Origin: Syntrophomonadaceae bacterium
GTDB lineage: Bacteria; Bacillota_D; Dethiobacteria; DTU022; UBA8154
NCBI GenBank assembly: GCA_007120815.1
Contig: SKMY01000006.1
Location: 1 to 8,738, forward strand
DNA: 8,738 bases
Direction of reading: 5' to 3'
Part shown: positions 1 to 6,874 of the stretch, in pieces
How the letters are laid out: each line of letters opens with the position of its first letter
Numbering within the stretch: position 1 is the first letter of the stretch
The notes under the pieces: model-generated
Told to the model about the DNA's origin: nothing
Seen by the model: only the letters and a program-made list of their open reading frames with translations
Databases searched by the model: none
Translations under genes and position numbers: made by a program

Positions 1-1310
1 ATATCACCTGTATGAAGCCAACCGTCGCGGAGTGCGTGGGACGTTTCTTCAGGCATATTGAGATAACCCTTCATTACTTGAGGTCCTTTAACAACAAGCT
101 CTCCGCTTTCACCTATATCCAACTCTTCATCAGGGTTTTCTGGATTAACCACTTTGGCAACGGTGTTGGGGAAAGGCAGTCCGATGCTTCCCGGCTTTCT
201 TTTGCCATATATTGGATTAGCATGGGTCACTGGAGAAGATTCCGAAAGACCATATCCTTCAACCAGCCGTCCTCCCGTCAGCTTTTCAAAGCGGCTTTGA
301 ACTTCAACGGGCAGAGGGGCTGCCCCGCTAATACATGCCCGAATTGAGCTCAAGTTGTATTTACTTATATCCGGCGAGTTTATGATTGCCACATACATGG
401 TTGGCACTCCGGGGAATAAGGTGGGTTTTTCCTTATCAATCAGTTTTAAAATCTCATTGAGATCAAAGCGAGGAACCAGGACCAATGAACCTCCAAACAC
501 CATGGATAGGTTTAAGCAGGTCGTCATACCATAGCTGTGGAAGAATGGCAAAACAGCCAGCGTAATTTCCTTACCCTCTTGGAAATCGGTAAGCCAGTTT
601 CGAGTTTGGAATACATTGGAAACTAAATTGTTATGTGTCAATACCGCCCCCTTGGAAATACCCGTGGTTCCACCCGTATACAGAAAACATGCCGGTGAAT
701 CCATGTCGATGGTTACATCAGGTAAAGAGGCATGATTTACATGTTTTTGCAAAATATCAAGCAGCCAAACATCTCCCGGCTTTAATTCTACGCGGTCCCC
801 TTCCTTTTTCTCTTTGGCCAGTGTGTATAAAACCTTCAATAACCCGGGAAAATAATCTTTTATGTTAGTCGTGATAATTGATTTGAACTTGAGTTTTTCT
901 TTAATGTTGCGAACCATGGGATAAAAACGGCTTAATGTTAAAACAACTTCCGCTCCTGAATCCTTTAGTTGGTATTCTAATTCTCGTTCAACGTAAAGAG
1001 GGTTACAAGGAATAACAGTACATCCCAACTGTAAAGCGCCATAAAAAGCTAGAACATATTGAGGGCAGTTGGGTAAGTGAATGGCGACACGCGAACCTTC
1101 TTTTAGCCCCATGCCTTTTAAAGCGGCAGAAAACTGGTTAACCAGTCCACTCATTTCCCTGTAACTTTTTCGTCCGCCCATAAATACTGTCGCCGTATTA
1201 TTGGGGAATTCTTTGACTTTTTCCTGGAACAACTGGGGCAATGTTTTTGGTGGGATTTCAATTTCTGGTAAAACACCGGGTTCATATGAAGAAATCCATA
1301 TTTTTTCCAT
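1..1310 (-). CDS. fadD: Long-chain acyl-CoA synthetase (AMP-forming), 3' end cut by window edge
   Basis: This enzyme activates a free fatty acid with ATP to an acyl-adenylate and then transfers it to CoA, usually at the inner face of the membrane. The visible 436 residues run without a stop to the window edge; the family is usually about 550-570 residues, so roughly the last 120, including the small C-terminal lid domain, are missing. Adenylation landmarks are all present: the phosphate-binding loop YTGGTTGISKG starting at Tyr211, a PFFHSYGMT segment shortly after it, GYGLSES at 352-358, and DGWLHTGD at 429-436, whose last Asp binds ribose in this superfamily. The start is the ATG at 1310, preceded 9 bases upstream by AAAGGAGG (1320-1327). 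Chain-length preference cannot be read from sequence; a medium-chain ligase is possible. It is divergent from the CapA gene and may be coupled to a tiny upstream ORF. Confidence 0.93.
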   Translation of the reverse strand, partial: MEKIWISSYEPGVLPEIEIPPKTLPQLFQEKVKEFPNNTATVFMGGRKSYREMSGLVNQFSAALKGMGLKEGSRVAIHLPNCPQYVLAFYGALQLGCTVIPCNPLYVERELEYQLKDSGAEVVLTLSRFYPMVRNIKEKLKFKSIITTNIKDYFPGLLKVLYTLAKEKKEGDRVELKPGDVWLLDILQKHVNHASLPDVTIDMDSPACFLYTGGTTGISKGAVLTHNNLVSNVFQTRNWLTDFQEGKEITLAVLPFFHSYGMTTCLNLSMVFGGSLVLVPRFDLNEILKLIDKEKPTLFPGVPTMYVAIINSPDISKYNLSSIRACISGAAPLPVEVQSRFEKLTGGRLVEGYGLSESSPVTHANPIYGKRKPGSIGLPFPNTVAKVVNPENPDEELDIGESGELVVKGPQVMKGYLNMPEETSHALRDGWLHTGD

Positions 1311-1325
1311 GAGCTTGTTCCTCCT

Positions 1326-1400
1326 TTACCGATCCTTTAAGATAATTGGCATGTTAGTTGTTTCGTACACGAACCTGGACGCTTTTTTTCTTTTTATCAT
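1326..1400 (-). CDS. Possible 24-residue leader ORF upstream of the acyl-CoA synthetase
   Basis: A short ORF begins with ATG at 1400, encodes 24 residues and ends in TAA at 1326-1328. It is basic at the N-terminus (MIKRKKASR) and has no membrane segment or recognisable domain. Two things argue that it is translated: an AAAGGAG Shine-Dalgarno lies 7 bases before its ATG, and its stop codon is embedded in TAAAGGAGG, the ribosome binding site of the synthetase 15 bases downstream. That is the layout of translational coupling or of a regulatory leader peptide. Against it, ORFs this short occur often by chance in A/T-rich leaders, and no homologue is known to me. No function is assigned. Confidence 0.4.
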   Translation of the reverse strand: MIKRKKASRFVYETTNMPIILKDR

Positions 1401-1466
1401 ATAGATTCTCCTTTTTTTCAAAAATACCTTCTGACGTCAAAATTTCTTTATGTTAAATGTTAGCAC

Positions 1467-1495
1467 TTCAATTTATTCTCTGATTATGCTAAAAT
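1467..1495 (+). promoter_or_regulatory. Candidate sigma-A promoter for the CapA-family gene
   Basis: A TAAAAT -10 element (1490-1495, five of six consensus bases) lies 17 bases after a weak TTCAAT -35 (1467-1472, three of six). Transcription would start near 1502, giving a very short leader that begins just before the AAGGA ribosome binding site at 1504-1508. The overlapping TATGCT at 1485-1490 is an alternative -10. The -10 is good and the -35 is poor, so this is tentative. Confidence 0.35.
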
Positions 1496-1517
1496 GTCGT
1501 AACAAGGAATATTTTGA

Positions 1518-2768
1518 ATGGTGAGGTGGCGTATGGTCAGAAAATCCTTTGTTATTCTCCTGACAGGGCTTCTGGCAATTATTATTCCAGTCTTGTTTTT
1601 ATCCGCCCAAATAGTTTCAGTAGAAAAAACCTTCAACCCCAGCCAATTAATAAATTACAGGCCTATAAAAAACATTTCTGGCAGTCAGATTAAAACCCTT
1701 TATACTTCGGAAAACGGGCAATTGGACAAGCAGTTTACCAGTCAAGTTACCATTGCTGCAGTTGGAGACATCATGGTTCACAGCCCGCAGTTTAACAGTG
1801 CTTACATTGCGAGCAAGAATACCTTCGATTTTAGCCAGCATTTTTCTACCATCCGGCCTTATTTAGAAAAAGCAGACCTGACTGTTGGAAACCTGGAAAC
1901 AACGTTGACAGGCCCTCAATATCCTTTTAGCGGTTATCCCAGGTTTAATTCGCCACCTGAGCTTGCCAAAAACTTAAAAGAATCGGGGTTTGATGTACTC
2001 TTTACTGCCAACAATCATTCGCTGGATTATGGAGAAGTAGGGATATTAAACACAATTGACCATATAGAATCAGCGGGATTAGCCTTTGTTGGTACGGCAA
2101 GATGTTTCAAAGAGCAGGCCGAGGGTTTTCGAGTAACTATTCAAACCATTGATATTGCTTTTTATGCTTATACGTACGGTACAAACGGGATACCTGTTCC
2201 ACGAGGCAAAGAATATTTGGTTTCTTTACTTGATGAAAATCAAATTATCGAGGATACCCTAAGAGCAAAAAACGATCATGGTGTTGATGTCGTTATTGTT
2301 TCCTTGCACTGGGGACAAGAATATCAGCGACTTCCAACCGAAGAACAAAGAGAGCTGGCCAGGCGCCTGATCGATGCAGGCGTGGATGTCATTATTGGTT
2401 CACACCCTCACGTGGTACAGCCTGCAGAGATACTTAATACGGAGAATCATTCGGGGTTGGTTTTATATTCCCTGGGAAATTTTATTTCCAATCAGAGAAA
2501 TCGTTACCGCGACAGTGGTATTATCGTATATTTTGCCATTGAAAAAGACCACATTCTAAATAAGACCTCGGTATCTGTTGCTGAAATTGAGCCGACGTGG
2601 GTTCTCAGAAAAAACCGGCTCGGCTTGGACAGGTATTCAATTCTACCGGTGAAGGAACTGCTCTTTGATGACGAAATACTTGCTGTCAGCAACCTGACGA
2701 ACCTTGATATTCAAAGGATGAAAGAAGTATTGGTTGAAACGGAGGATATTTTCTGGAGATTTTGGTAA
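1518..2768 (+). CDS. CapA-family (PGA_cap) membrane-anchored metallophosphatase-fold protein
   Basis: This 416-residue protein belongs to the CapA/PgsA family, named from poly-gamma-glutamate capsule synthesis and built on a metallophosphoesterase-like fold. A basic N-terminus (residues 1-9) and a hydrophobic stretch at about 11-30 suggest a signal anchor with the rest outside the cell. The family motifs follow in order: AVGDIMVHSP at 81-90, GNLETTL at 124-130, NNHSLDYG at 165-172, SLHWGQEY at 262-269, GSHPHVVQP at 294-302, and YSLGNF at 317-322. The Asp, Asn and His residues in these are the presumed metal or active-site ligands. The start at 1518 has AAGGA nine bases upstream; the in-frame ATG at 1533 has GAGGTGG only three bases away, too close to be preferred. 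No capsule ligase genes (PgsB/PgsC-like) are adjacent, so a capsule role is not supported here. A general envelope or polymer-hydrolysing role is equally likely. Confidence 0.9.
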   Translation: MVRWRMVRKSFVILLTGLLAIIIPVLFLSAQIVSVEKTFNPSQLINYRPIKNISGSQIKTLYTSENGQLDKQFTSQVTIAAVGDIMVHSPQFNSAYIASKNTFDFSQHFSTIRPYLEKADLTVGNLETTLTGPQYPFSGYPRFNSPPELAKNLKESGFDVLFTANNHSLDYGEVGILNTIDHIESAGLAFVGTARCFKEQAEGFRVTIQTIDIAFYAYTYGTNGIPVPRGKEYLVSLLDENQIIEDTLRAKNDHGVDVVIVSLHWGQEYQRLPTEEQRELARRLIDAGVDVIIGSHPHVVQPAEILNTENHSGLVLYSLGNFISNQRNRYRDSGIIVYFAIEKDHILNKTSVSVAEIEPTWVLRKNRLGLDRYSILPVKELLFDDEILAVSNLTNLDIQRMKEVLVETEDIFWRFW

Positions 2769-2901
2769 CACATACGTCCTATATATTCAGTTAAACCTTT
2801 TTTAATAATATTGTACGGTCTTGCAGGATATTTCATAACCTGTGCTGAATAAATAATAAATATTAGCAGCAAAAAAGTATGCTTCTAAGGAGGTTGCTCA
2901 G

Positions 2902-3060
2902 ATGCAAAAATATGAGTGTTCTGTTTGTGGTTATGTCTACGATCCTGAAGCTGGTGATGAAAAAGGTGGTATTGCTCCGGGAACTTCGTTTGAAGACCTG
3001 CCCGATGATTGGGTCTGTCCTCAATGCGGTGTAGACAAAGACATGTTTGAACCGGTATAA
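2902..3060 (+). CDS. Rubredoxin
   Basis: This is a complete 52-residue rubredoxin, a small cytoplasmic one-electron carrier with a single iron bound by four cysteines. In anaerobes it commonly passes electrons to oxygen- or superoxide-detoxifying enzymes. The ligands are Cys6 and Cys9 ([10 protein letters not shown]) and Cys39 and Cys42 (WVCPQCG). The conserved features around them are also present: Tyr11 and Tyr13, the Pro-Gly-Thr-x-Phe turn at 26-30, and Leu-Pro-Asp-Asp-Trp at 33-37. The length matches the family. A strong AAGGAGGT (2887-2894) stands seven bases before the ATG. The gene is alone, 133 bases after the CapA gene; I see no convincing promoter in that A/T-rich gap and no terminator after the CapA gene, so read-through is possible. 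No partner oxidoreductase lies next to it. Confidence 0.97.
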   Translation: MQKYECSVCGYVYDPEAGDEKGGIAPGTSFEDLPDDWVCPQCGVDKDMFEPV

Positions 3061-3110
3061 TTATTTCCCCGTGATCTAGGCCGTTAAAATGACAACTCTT
3101 TTGCGTTTCT

Positions 3111-3144
3111 CGGGCAGAATGCATGGCATCCTGCCCGTTTTTTT
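3111..3144 (+). terminator. Intrinsic terminator after rubredoxin
   Basis: The arms CGGGCAG (3111-3117) and CTGCCCG (3131-3137) pair perfectly. Inside them, after a single A/C mismatch, ATGC (3119-3122) pairs with GCAT (3126-3129) around a three-base loop. Seven T residues follow (3138-3144). The T tract lies only on the plus-strand side, so it terminates rubredoxin transcription. On the minus strand the same hairpin lies just past the gltX stop but has no U run. The T tract overlaps the last two bases of gltX. Confidence 0.9.
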
Positions 3145-4612
3145 ATTTTAAATCAAAGGCATCGATTGTTTTGTTTATTCTTTTAACACATTTTTCTTTT
3201 CCTAAAACCTGGATGATATCAACCAGTTCAGGCCCTTTCGTTCGACCCGTTAAAGCCAGGCGCGTCGGTGGGTTGACTTTACCCAGGGAACATCCAAGCC
3301 CTTCAGCTGCATCTTCAAGGGCATTTTTAATACTATCTACATCCGCAGATTCCAACTTTTCCAGTTCTTTAGAAACCTGCTCTAGGATTCTATTAATATC
3401 TTTCCCTTTTTGAAAATGTTTTTTAACCCCGTCTTCGTCATAGGGATAGTCATCTGTAAAAAAGTAATTAGTTGCTTCCAACGCTTCACCGAGTACTTTA
3501 ATGCGATCCCGAACCAGGTTGAATACTGTTTTTAAGTAAGACAATTCAGCTTCAGAGGCAGGGTGAGAAATTACGCCTGCCTTTTGAAAAAAAGGCAGGG
3601 CATCGTGCATAACCTGGTCAAGCGGCATGGTTCTTAAATAATAGCCGTTTATCCAGTTTAATTTTGTTTGATCATAAATTGCCGGATTCTTGGTGACTCT
3701 TTCCAGGGAAAAAAGACGAATCATTTCTTCTAATGAAACAATTTCCCGATCTTCTCCCGGAGACCACCCCAGTAAAGCCAGGTAATTGATGAGTGCAGAC
3801 GGCAGTACACCCATCTCCTTGTATTCTTGAACAGACGTTGCTCCATGCCTTTTGCTCAGTTTACTATGGTCTGGTGCAAGAATCATGGGGACATGAGCAT
3901 ACAGTGGAATCTTGTAACCCAACTGCTGAGCAATAACCTGCTGGCGGGGTGTATTTGATAAATGCTCTTCGGCTCGAATAACATGAGTTATTCCCATTAA
4001 ACTGTCATCAACAACCGAGGCAAAATTGTACGTGGGCAGACCGTCTGATTTAATTATTATCATATCGTCCAGGTTGTTGTTATCAAATGTGACCCATCCT
4101 CGAATAATGTCTTCTACAACTGTTTCCCCCTCTTCCGGTGCAAGCAAGCGAATAACAAAGCCCTGACAGCATTCTTTTCTTTCTTCAATTTTAGAATAAG
4201 AAAGGTTTCTACAGGTTCCACGGTATTTGGGTGCCTGTCCTATACCCCTAAACTGTTCCTTCTGCTGCTTTAATTCATCAGCTGAGCAGAAGCAGTAATA
4301 AGCCTTGCCTTCCTGGAGCAGTTTTTGTGCAGCTTCCATGTAAAACGGCAAACGCTCAGACTGAATATAGGGACCGTACAGCCCTTCCTTACCCGGCCCT
4401 TCATCCCATTCCAACCCCAACCACTTCAGCGAAAGGAATATAGATTCTAAATGGGCTTTAGACGAACGCTCTTTATCGGTGTCATCAACTCTCAAAACAA
4501 ACGTTCCGTTGTTTTGTCTCACGAAAAGCCAGTTAAAGAGGGCTGTTCTTGCTCCCCCGATGTGCAGCTCCCCTGTTGGACTGGGAGCAAATCTTACACG
4601 AACATTATTCAT
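3143..4612 (-). CDS. gltX: Glutamyl-tRNA synthetase (class I)
   Basis: This cytoplasmic enzyme charges tRNA-Glu with glutamate using ATP. In bacteria lacking glutaminyl-tRNA synthetase it also charges tRNA-Gln for later amidation; whether that applies here cannot be seen. With the start at 4612 the protein has 489 residues, normal for the family. It opens with MNNVRVRFAPSPTGELHIGG, which carries the HIGH-type ATP motif, and the KMSKS-type loop is KLSKR at 251-255. Four possible zinc ligands keep the spacing of the E. coli enzyme (C-x-C, then Y-x3-C): Cys107, Cys109, Tyr130 and Cys134. The C-terminal anticodon-binding half is complete. An in-frame ATG at 4630 would add six residues, but its only Shine-Dalgarno-like bases touch the ATG, whereas the 4612 start has GAGGTG ten bases upstream. 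The gene has its own promoter and converges on rubredoxin. Confidence 0.96.
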   Translation of the reverse strand: MNNVRVRFAPSPTGELHIGGARTALFNWLFVRQNNGTFVLRVDDTDKERSSKAHLESIFLSLKWLGLEWDEGPGKEGLYGPYIQSERLPFYMEAAQKLLQEGKAYYCFCSADELKQQKEQFRGIGQAPKYRGTCRNLSYSKIEERKECCQGFVIRLLAPEEGETVVEDIIRGWVTFDNNNLDDMIIIKSDGLPTYNFASVVDDSLMGITHVIRAEEHLSNTPRQQVIAQQLGYKIPLYAHVPMILAPDHSKLSKRHGATSVQEYKEMGVLPSALINYLALLGWSPGEDREIVSLEEMIRLFSLERVTKNPAIYDQTKLNWINGYYLRTMPLDQVMHDALPFFQKAGVISHPASEAELSYLKTVFNLVRDRIKVLGEALEATNYFFTDDYPYDEDGVKKHFQKGKDINRILEQVSKELEKLESADVDSIKNALEDAAEGLGCSLGKVNPPTRLALTGRTKGPELVDIIQVLGKEKCVKRINKTIDAFDLK

Positions 4613-4662
4613 TATCTGTAGGCACCTCATCCTTCTCTAGTTAATTTTATGCTATAACTACA

Positions 4663-4690
4663 ATTATAATTCACTTAAAATATCTTGCAA
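4663..4690 (-). promoter_or_regulatory. Sigma-A promoter for gltX
   Basis: Reading on the minus strand, a TTGCAA -35 (4685-4690) is followed after 16 bases by a perfect TATAAT -10 (4663-4668). Transcription would begin near 4656, leaving a leader of about 43 bases before the gltX start at 4612. That is too short for a T-box riboswitch, and none is visible. Confidence 0.65.
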
Positions 4691-4836
4691 GACCTTGCTG
4701 CATTTTTCTCAGATCACAACGTAAAGGCAGAAAACGACTCATAAGAATAAACAGTTCTTTATTTTAAAAGAAAACTCCTGCAAAAGCTTGTCCTATAGAA
4801 ACAGTTCCCTTTCTTCTTTTTAGTTAACTTACACGC

Positions 4837-6204
4837 TTAGTGGTTAATCTCCGGCCCAACAACAATGACCTCCGGCCTGGGCGTATAATAGTCCCTGGAA
4901 ATAAATTCTCTTTCAACTTCGTTCCCATTTTCGTAGAAGACTCTAAAGGTTTCAACCACATATCCCGCCTTTCCAGTTTGTTTAATGGCTCTGTACTCGG
5001 GATGTTTTTTAGGGTCGGTCATATAGGTCGTAGGAGGCGATATTCTTTCCTTGATTTGATCGATGATTTTGATTTCAATAGATTCGAAGCGGGTGCCAAA
5101 AATGATGGCGCTCAAGCTATTTTCTAAAACCCAGATATGAATCAAAAGGCTGTGGGGCTTATCATTTATAAATTTTAAATCTAAATAATCATACGCAACC
5201 GCTGCGTCATAGCCCGGTGGAAGGTAGTTAACCGTTAGACCGTGGTTGTGCCGCTCTTTTATTTCAATGCCGGCAAAAAGAACGGCATTATAGAGCGTAG
5301 AAGACACCTGGCATATCCCTCCTCCCGCTGCAGGCACCAACTGATCATTAATGATAACCGGCGCTTCTTTAAATCCATCTTCCAATGAAGCCTCTCCAAC
5401 TATTTCATTAAAAGAAAACATTTCCCCGGGACCAATTATGATATTATTTATTTTTCCTGCTGCAAGTCGAATATTGTGAACCCTATTCTCGGCTGAAGGA
5501 TCAAAAAAAGTTTGCTTTGTAACAATATCCTCCTTGATGCCTCTCGCAACGATGTCCGAAATAGACGTTTCGGGTATAATTGGACGGAGCTTAATCTTTA
5601 ACTTTAAGTCACTTTCCGGCCAGATAGATAGTTCATCCAACAATTGTGATAGCATTTCTTCTGGTGACAACTCAATACCATTTGAATGAGGCGTAAAAAG
5701 CAGTTCCCCAGCCTCGGCTCGAACTCCGGCGTTGCGGGGAACCTCATGATATTTAGTACTTATATCGGCGAGACCTTTATGAAAAATGCCTGGCTTTACG
5801 TTAAAATAAATATTAATTTTCGTTCTATCCTCTGGTTCAATGATTCTACTTAAAAATGAAACGCGAGCACTTTGCATCTCCGTGTCATGACGTATCGACT
5901 TTTTGTCAAGTGTAATACCCAGATCGGGCAATAAAAACGAAGCGATCTCATCTTGAGAATCGAAGAGTATTCTAACTTGTTCCCGGTTCAGCCTGTTTTC
6001 CAATTCGTCCAGTATGCACTCAAATTCTGAAAAGGTCATTCGGCCTACCGGGTAATCACCCACAATAAAGCCCGGAGGCAAGCGCACCATATAGAAATGC
6101 TGTAAGGCATAAATGACCAAACCGGTCATCATAAATAGGATGATTCCCGTTCGAAACCGTTTACTATTTATTAAATTGTTCATCACTTTAACATCTTTTT
6201 TCAT
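4837..6204 (-). CDS. VanW-family envelope protein with C-terminal G5-like domain
   Basis: This 455-residue protein has a basic N-terminus and one hydrophobic segment at about residues 19-37, consistent with a signal anchor and an extracytoplasmic body. Residues of about 45-210 resemble the putative peptidoglycan-binding region that often precedes VanW. The VanW domain spans about 238-370, with RLAAGKINN at 246-254, GPGEMFSFNEIVG at 258-270 and the hallmark GGGICQVSSTLYNA at 294-307. A tail of about 385-450 (EYRAIKQTGKAG, VETFRVFYENG) looks like a G5 domain. VanW is named from vancomycin-resistance clusters, but its biochemical role is unknown and no van genes are nearby, so resistance should not be inferred. 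An in-frame stop lies two codons before the ATG at 6204, so the protein cannot begin earlier, yet no clear Shine-Dalgarno precedes it; Met8 is an alternative. The gene is separated from the decarboxylase genes by a terminator, and I found no terminator after it. Confidence 0.9.
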   Translation of the reverse strand: MKKDVKVMNNLINSKRFRTGIILFMMTGLVIYALQHFYMVRLPPGFIVGDYPVGRMTFSEFECILDELENRLNREQVRILFDSQDEIASFLLPDLGITLDKKSIRHDTEMQSARVSFLSRIIEPEDRTKINIYFNVKPGIFHKGLADISTKYHEVPRNAGVRAEAGELLFTPHSNGIELSPEEMLSQLLDELSIWPESDLKLKIKLRPIIPETSISDIVARGIKEDIVTKQTFFDPSAENRVHNIRLAAGKINNIIIGPGEMFSFNEIVGEASLEDGFKEAPVIINDQLVPAAGGGICQVSSTLYNAVLFAGIEIKERHNHGLTVNYLPPGYDAAVAYDYLDLKFINDKPHSLLIHIWVLENSLSAIIFGTRFESIEIKIIDQIKERISPPTTYMTDPKKHPEYRAIKQTGKAGYVVETFRVFYENGNEVEREFISRDYYTPRPEVIVVGPEINH

Positions 6205-6241
6205 TAGTTATTTTTATGATTTCTCAACAATCCTTATGAAT

Positions 6242-6269
6242 AAAAAAACCCCTGCATCATAACAGGGGT
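6242..6269 (-). terminator. Intrinsic terminator of the decarboxylase operon
   Basis: On the minus strand, ACCCCTG (6263-6269) pairs with CAGGGGT (6248-6254) around an eight-base loop, followed by seven U residues (6242-6248, the first of which closes the stem). It lies about 50 bases past the stop of the OadG-like gene and 37 bases before the VanW gene, so it closes the decarboxylase operon and makes the VanW gene a separate unit. Confidence 0.9.
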
Positions 6270-6317
6270 ATACTGACCCGTTCTACCTTTAGCCGTTATC
6301 ATCAACGATTCATCAAG

Positions 6318-6809
6318 CTATTTCTTCCTAAACAAGGTGATATCCTGCCTCCTGTAAAGCATTTTTTTCCGGCCAGCCTGTGCCCACCCGCTTGTATATG
6401 CCCCACTCATTCTTCTATCAATTGTCCCTGCTTCGAAACATGATGCTGTAGAGGGCATAGCATAACAAATTGCGGCCATTGTTGCAGCAATATACTGCTG
6501 TTCACCTTGTTCTTCCGCCAGGTAACTCTGGACAGCGCCAGAAATAGCAGCCACCGCTTCAGGTCGAACGGCTCCTGAAGCATCTAACACCAGGGGTATG
6601 ACATCCGCTTCTTCCGGAGTTCCATCTACCTCCCGTGTCGAAGGCGGCGGAGAAGTGAATTCTGCATCCGAAGTTTCTTTTTCTTTTCTGCCTATTTTAT
6701 CCAGCAATTCCACTGCTTTAAGACTCTTGACAACAAATACCAGGATCAACATTACACCAAAAAGCAAGATAAAGGCTATTAGGCCTGAATATATTGATTC
6801 CATTACCAT
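6318..6809 (-). CDS. OadG-like small membrane subunit (delta) of Na+-translocating decarboxylase
   Basis: This 163-residue protein is the probable small subunit (OadG, MmdD or GcdC-like) that anchors and stabilises the carboxyltransferase and beta subunits at the membrane. Residues 6-30 form one hydrophobic helix followed by VKSLKAVELLDKI, the usual OadG layout. A charged, proline-containing linker at about 40-70 leads to a helical segment (RPEAVAAISGAVQSYLAEE, 82-100), then a C-terminal piece with GWAQAGRKKMLYRRQ at 141-155. That tail resembles the W-x2-AGR-x3-L/M-x2-R ending I associate with acyl-CoA decarboxylase delta/epsilon subunits (from memory, not searched). Identification leans on position directly after the beta gene (65-base gap) because this family is poorly conserved. 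Two starts are plausible: ATG 6809 with GGAGGT 11 bases upstream, and ATG 6803 with AAAGGT eight bases upstream. The operon terminator follows. Confidence 0.8.
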   Translation of the reverse strand: MVMESIYSGLIAFILLFGVMLILVFVVKSLKAVELLDKIGRKEKETSDAEFTSPPPSTREVDGTPEEADVIPLVLDASGAVRPEAVAAISGAVQSYLAEEQGEQQYIAATMAAICYAMPSTASCFEAGTIDRRMSGAYTSGWAQAGRKKMLYRRQDITLFRKK

Positions 6810-6874
6810 TTACCTTTCCCACCTCCCCCATCTTTTTGGGCCCTAGCGTATCAACGTTTTCGTGTCTTATTCTA

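Noticed and set aside
12..347. 111-codon plus-strand ORF at the window start
   Set aside because: It is antisense to the acyl-CoA synthetase, whose adenylation motifs are intact across this stretch.
1518..2768. Poly-gamma-glutamate capsule locus
   Set aside because: Only the CapA-like protein is present; no ligase or export partners flank it.
2811..2850. Possible rubredoxin promoter (TTGTAC with CATAAC, or TTGCAG with a later -10)
   Set aside because: Each pairing matches consensus too poorly (three or four of six per box) to report as a feature.
4613..4662. T-box or other riboswitch in the gltX leader
   Set aside because: The promoter position leaves only about 43 leader bases, with no T-box sequence or terminator hairpin.
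4749..4807. Two copies of AAACAGTTC about 50 bases apart between the gltX promoter and the VanW gene
   Set aside because: Nine-base matches in A/T-rich DNA are expected by chance; the copies have no further shared flanks and no partner.
4837..6204. Vancomycin resistance determinant suggested by the VanW name
   Set aside because: VanW-domain proteins are widespread in Gram-positive genomes without resistance, and no vanA/H/X/R/S-like gene is nearby.
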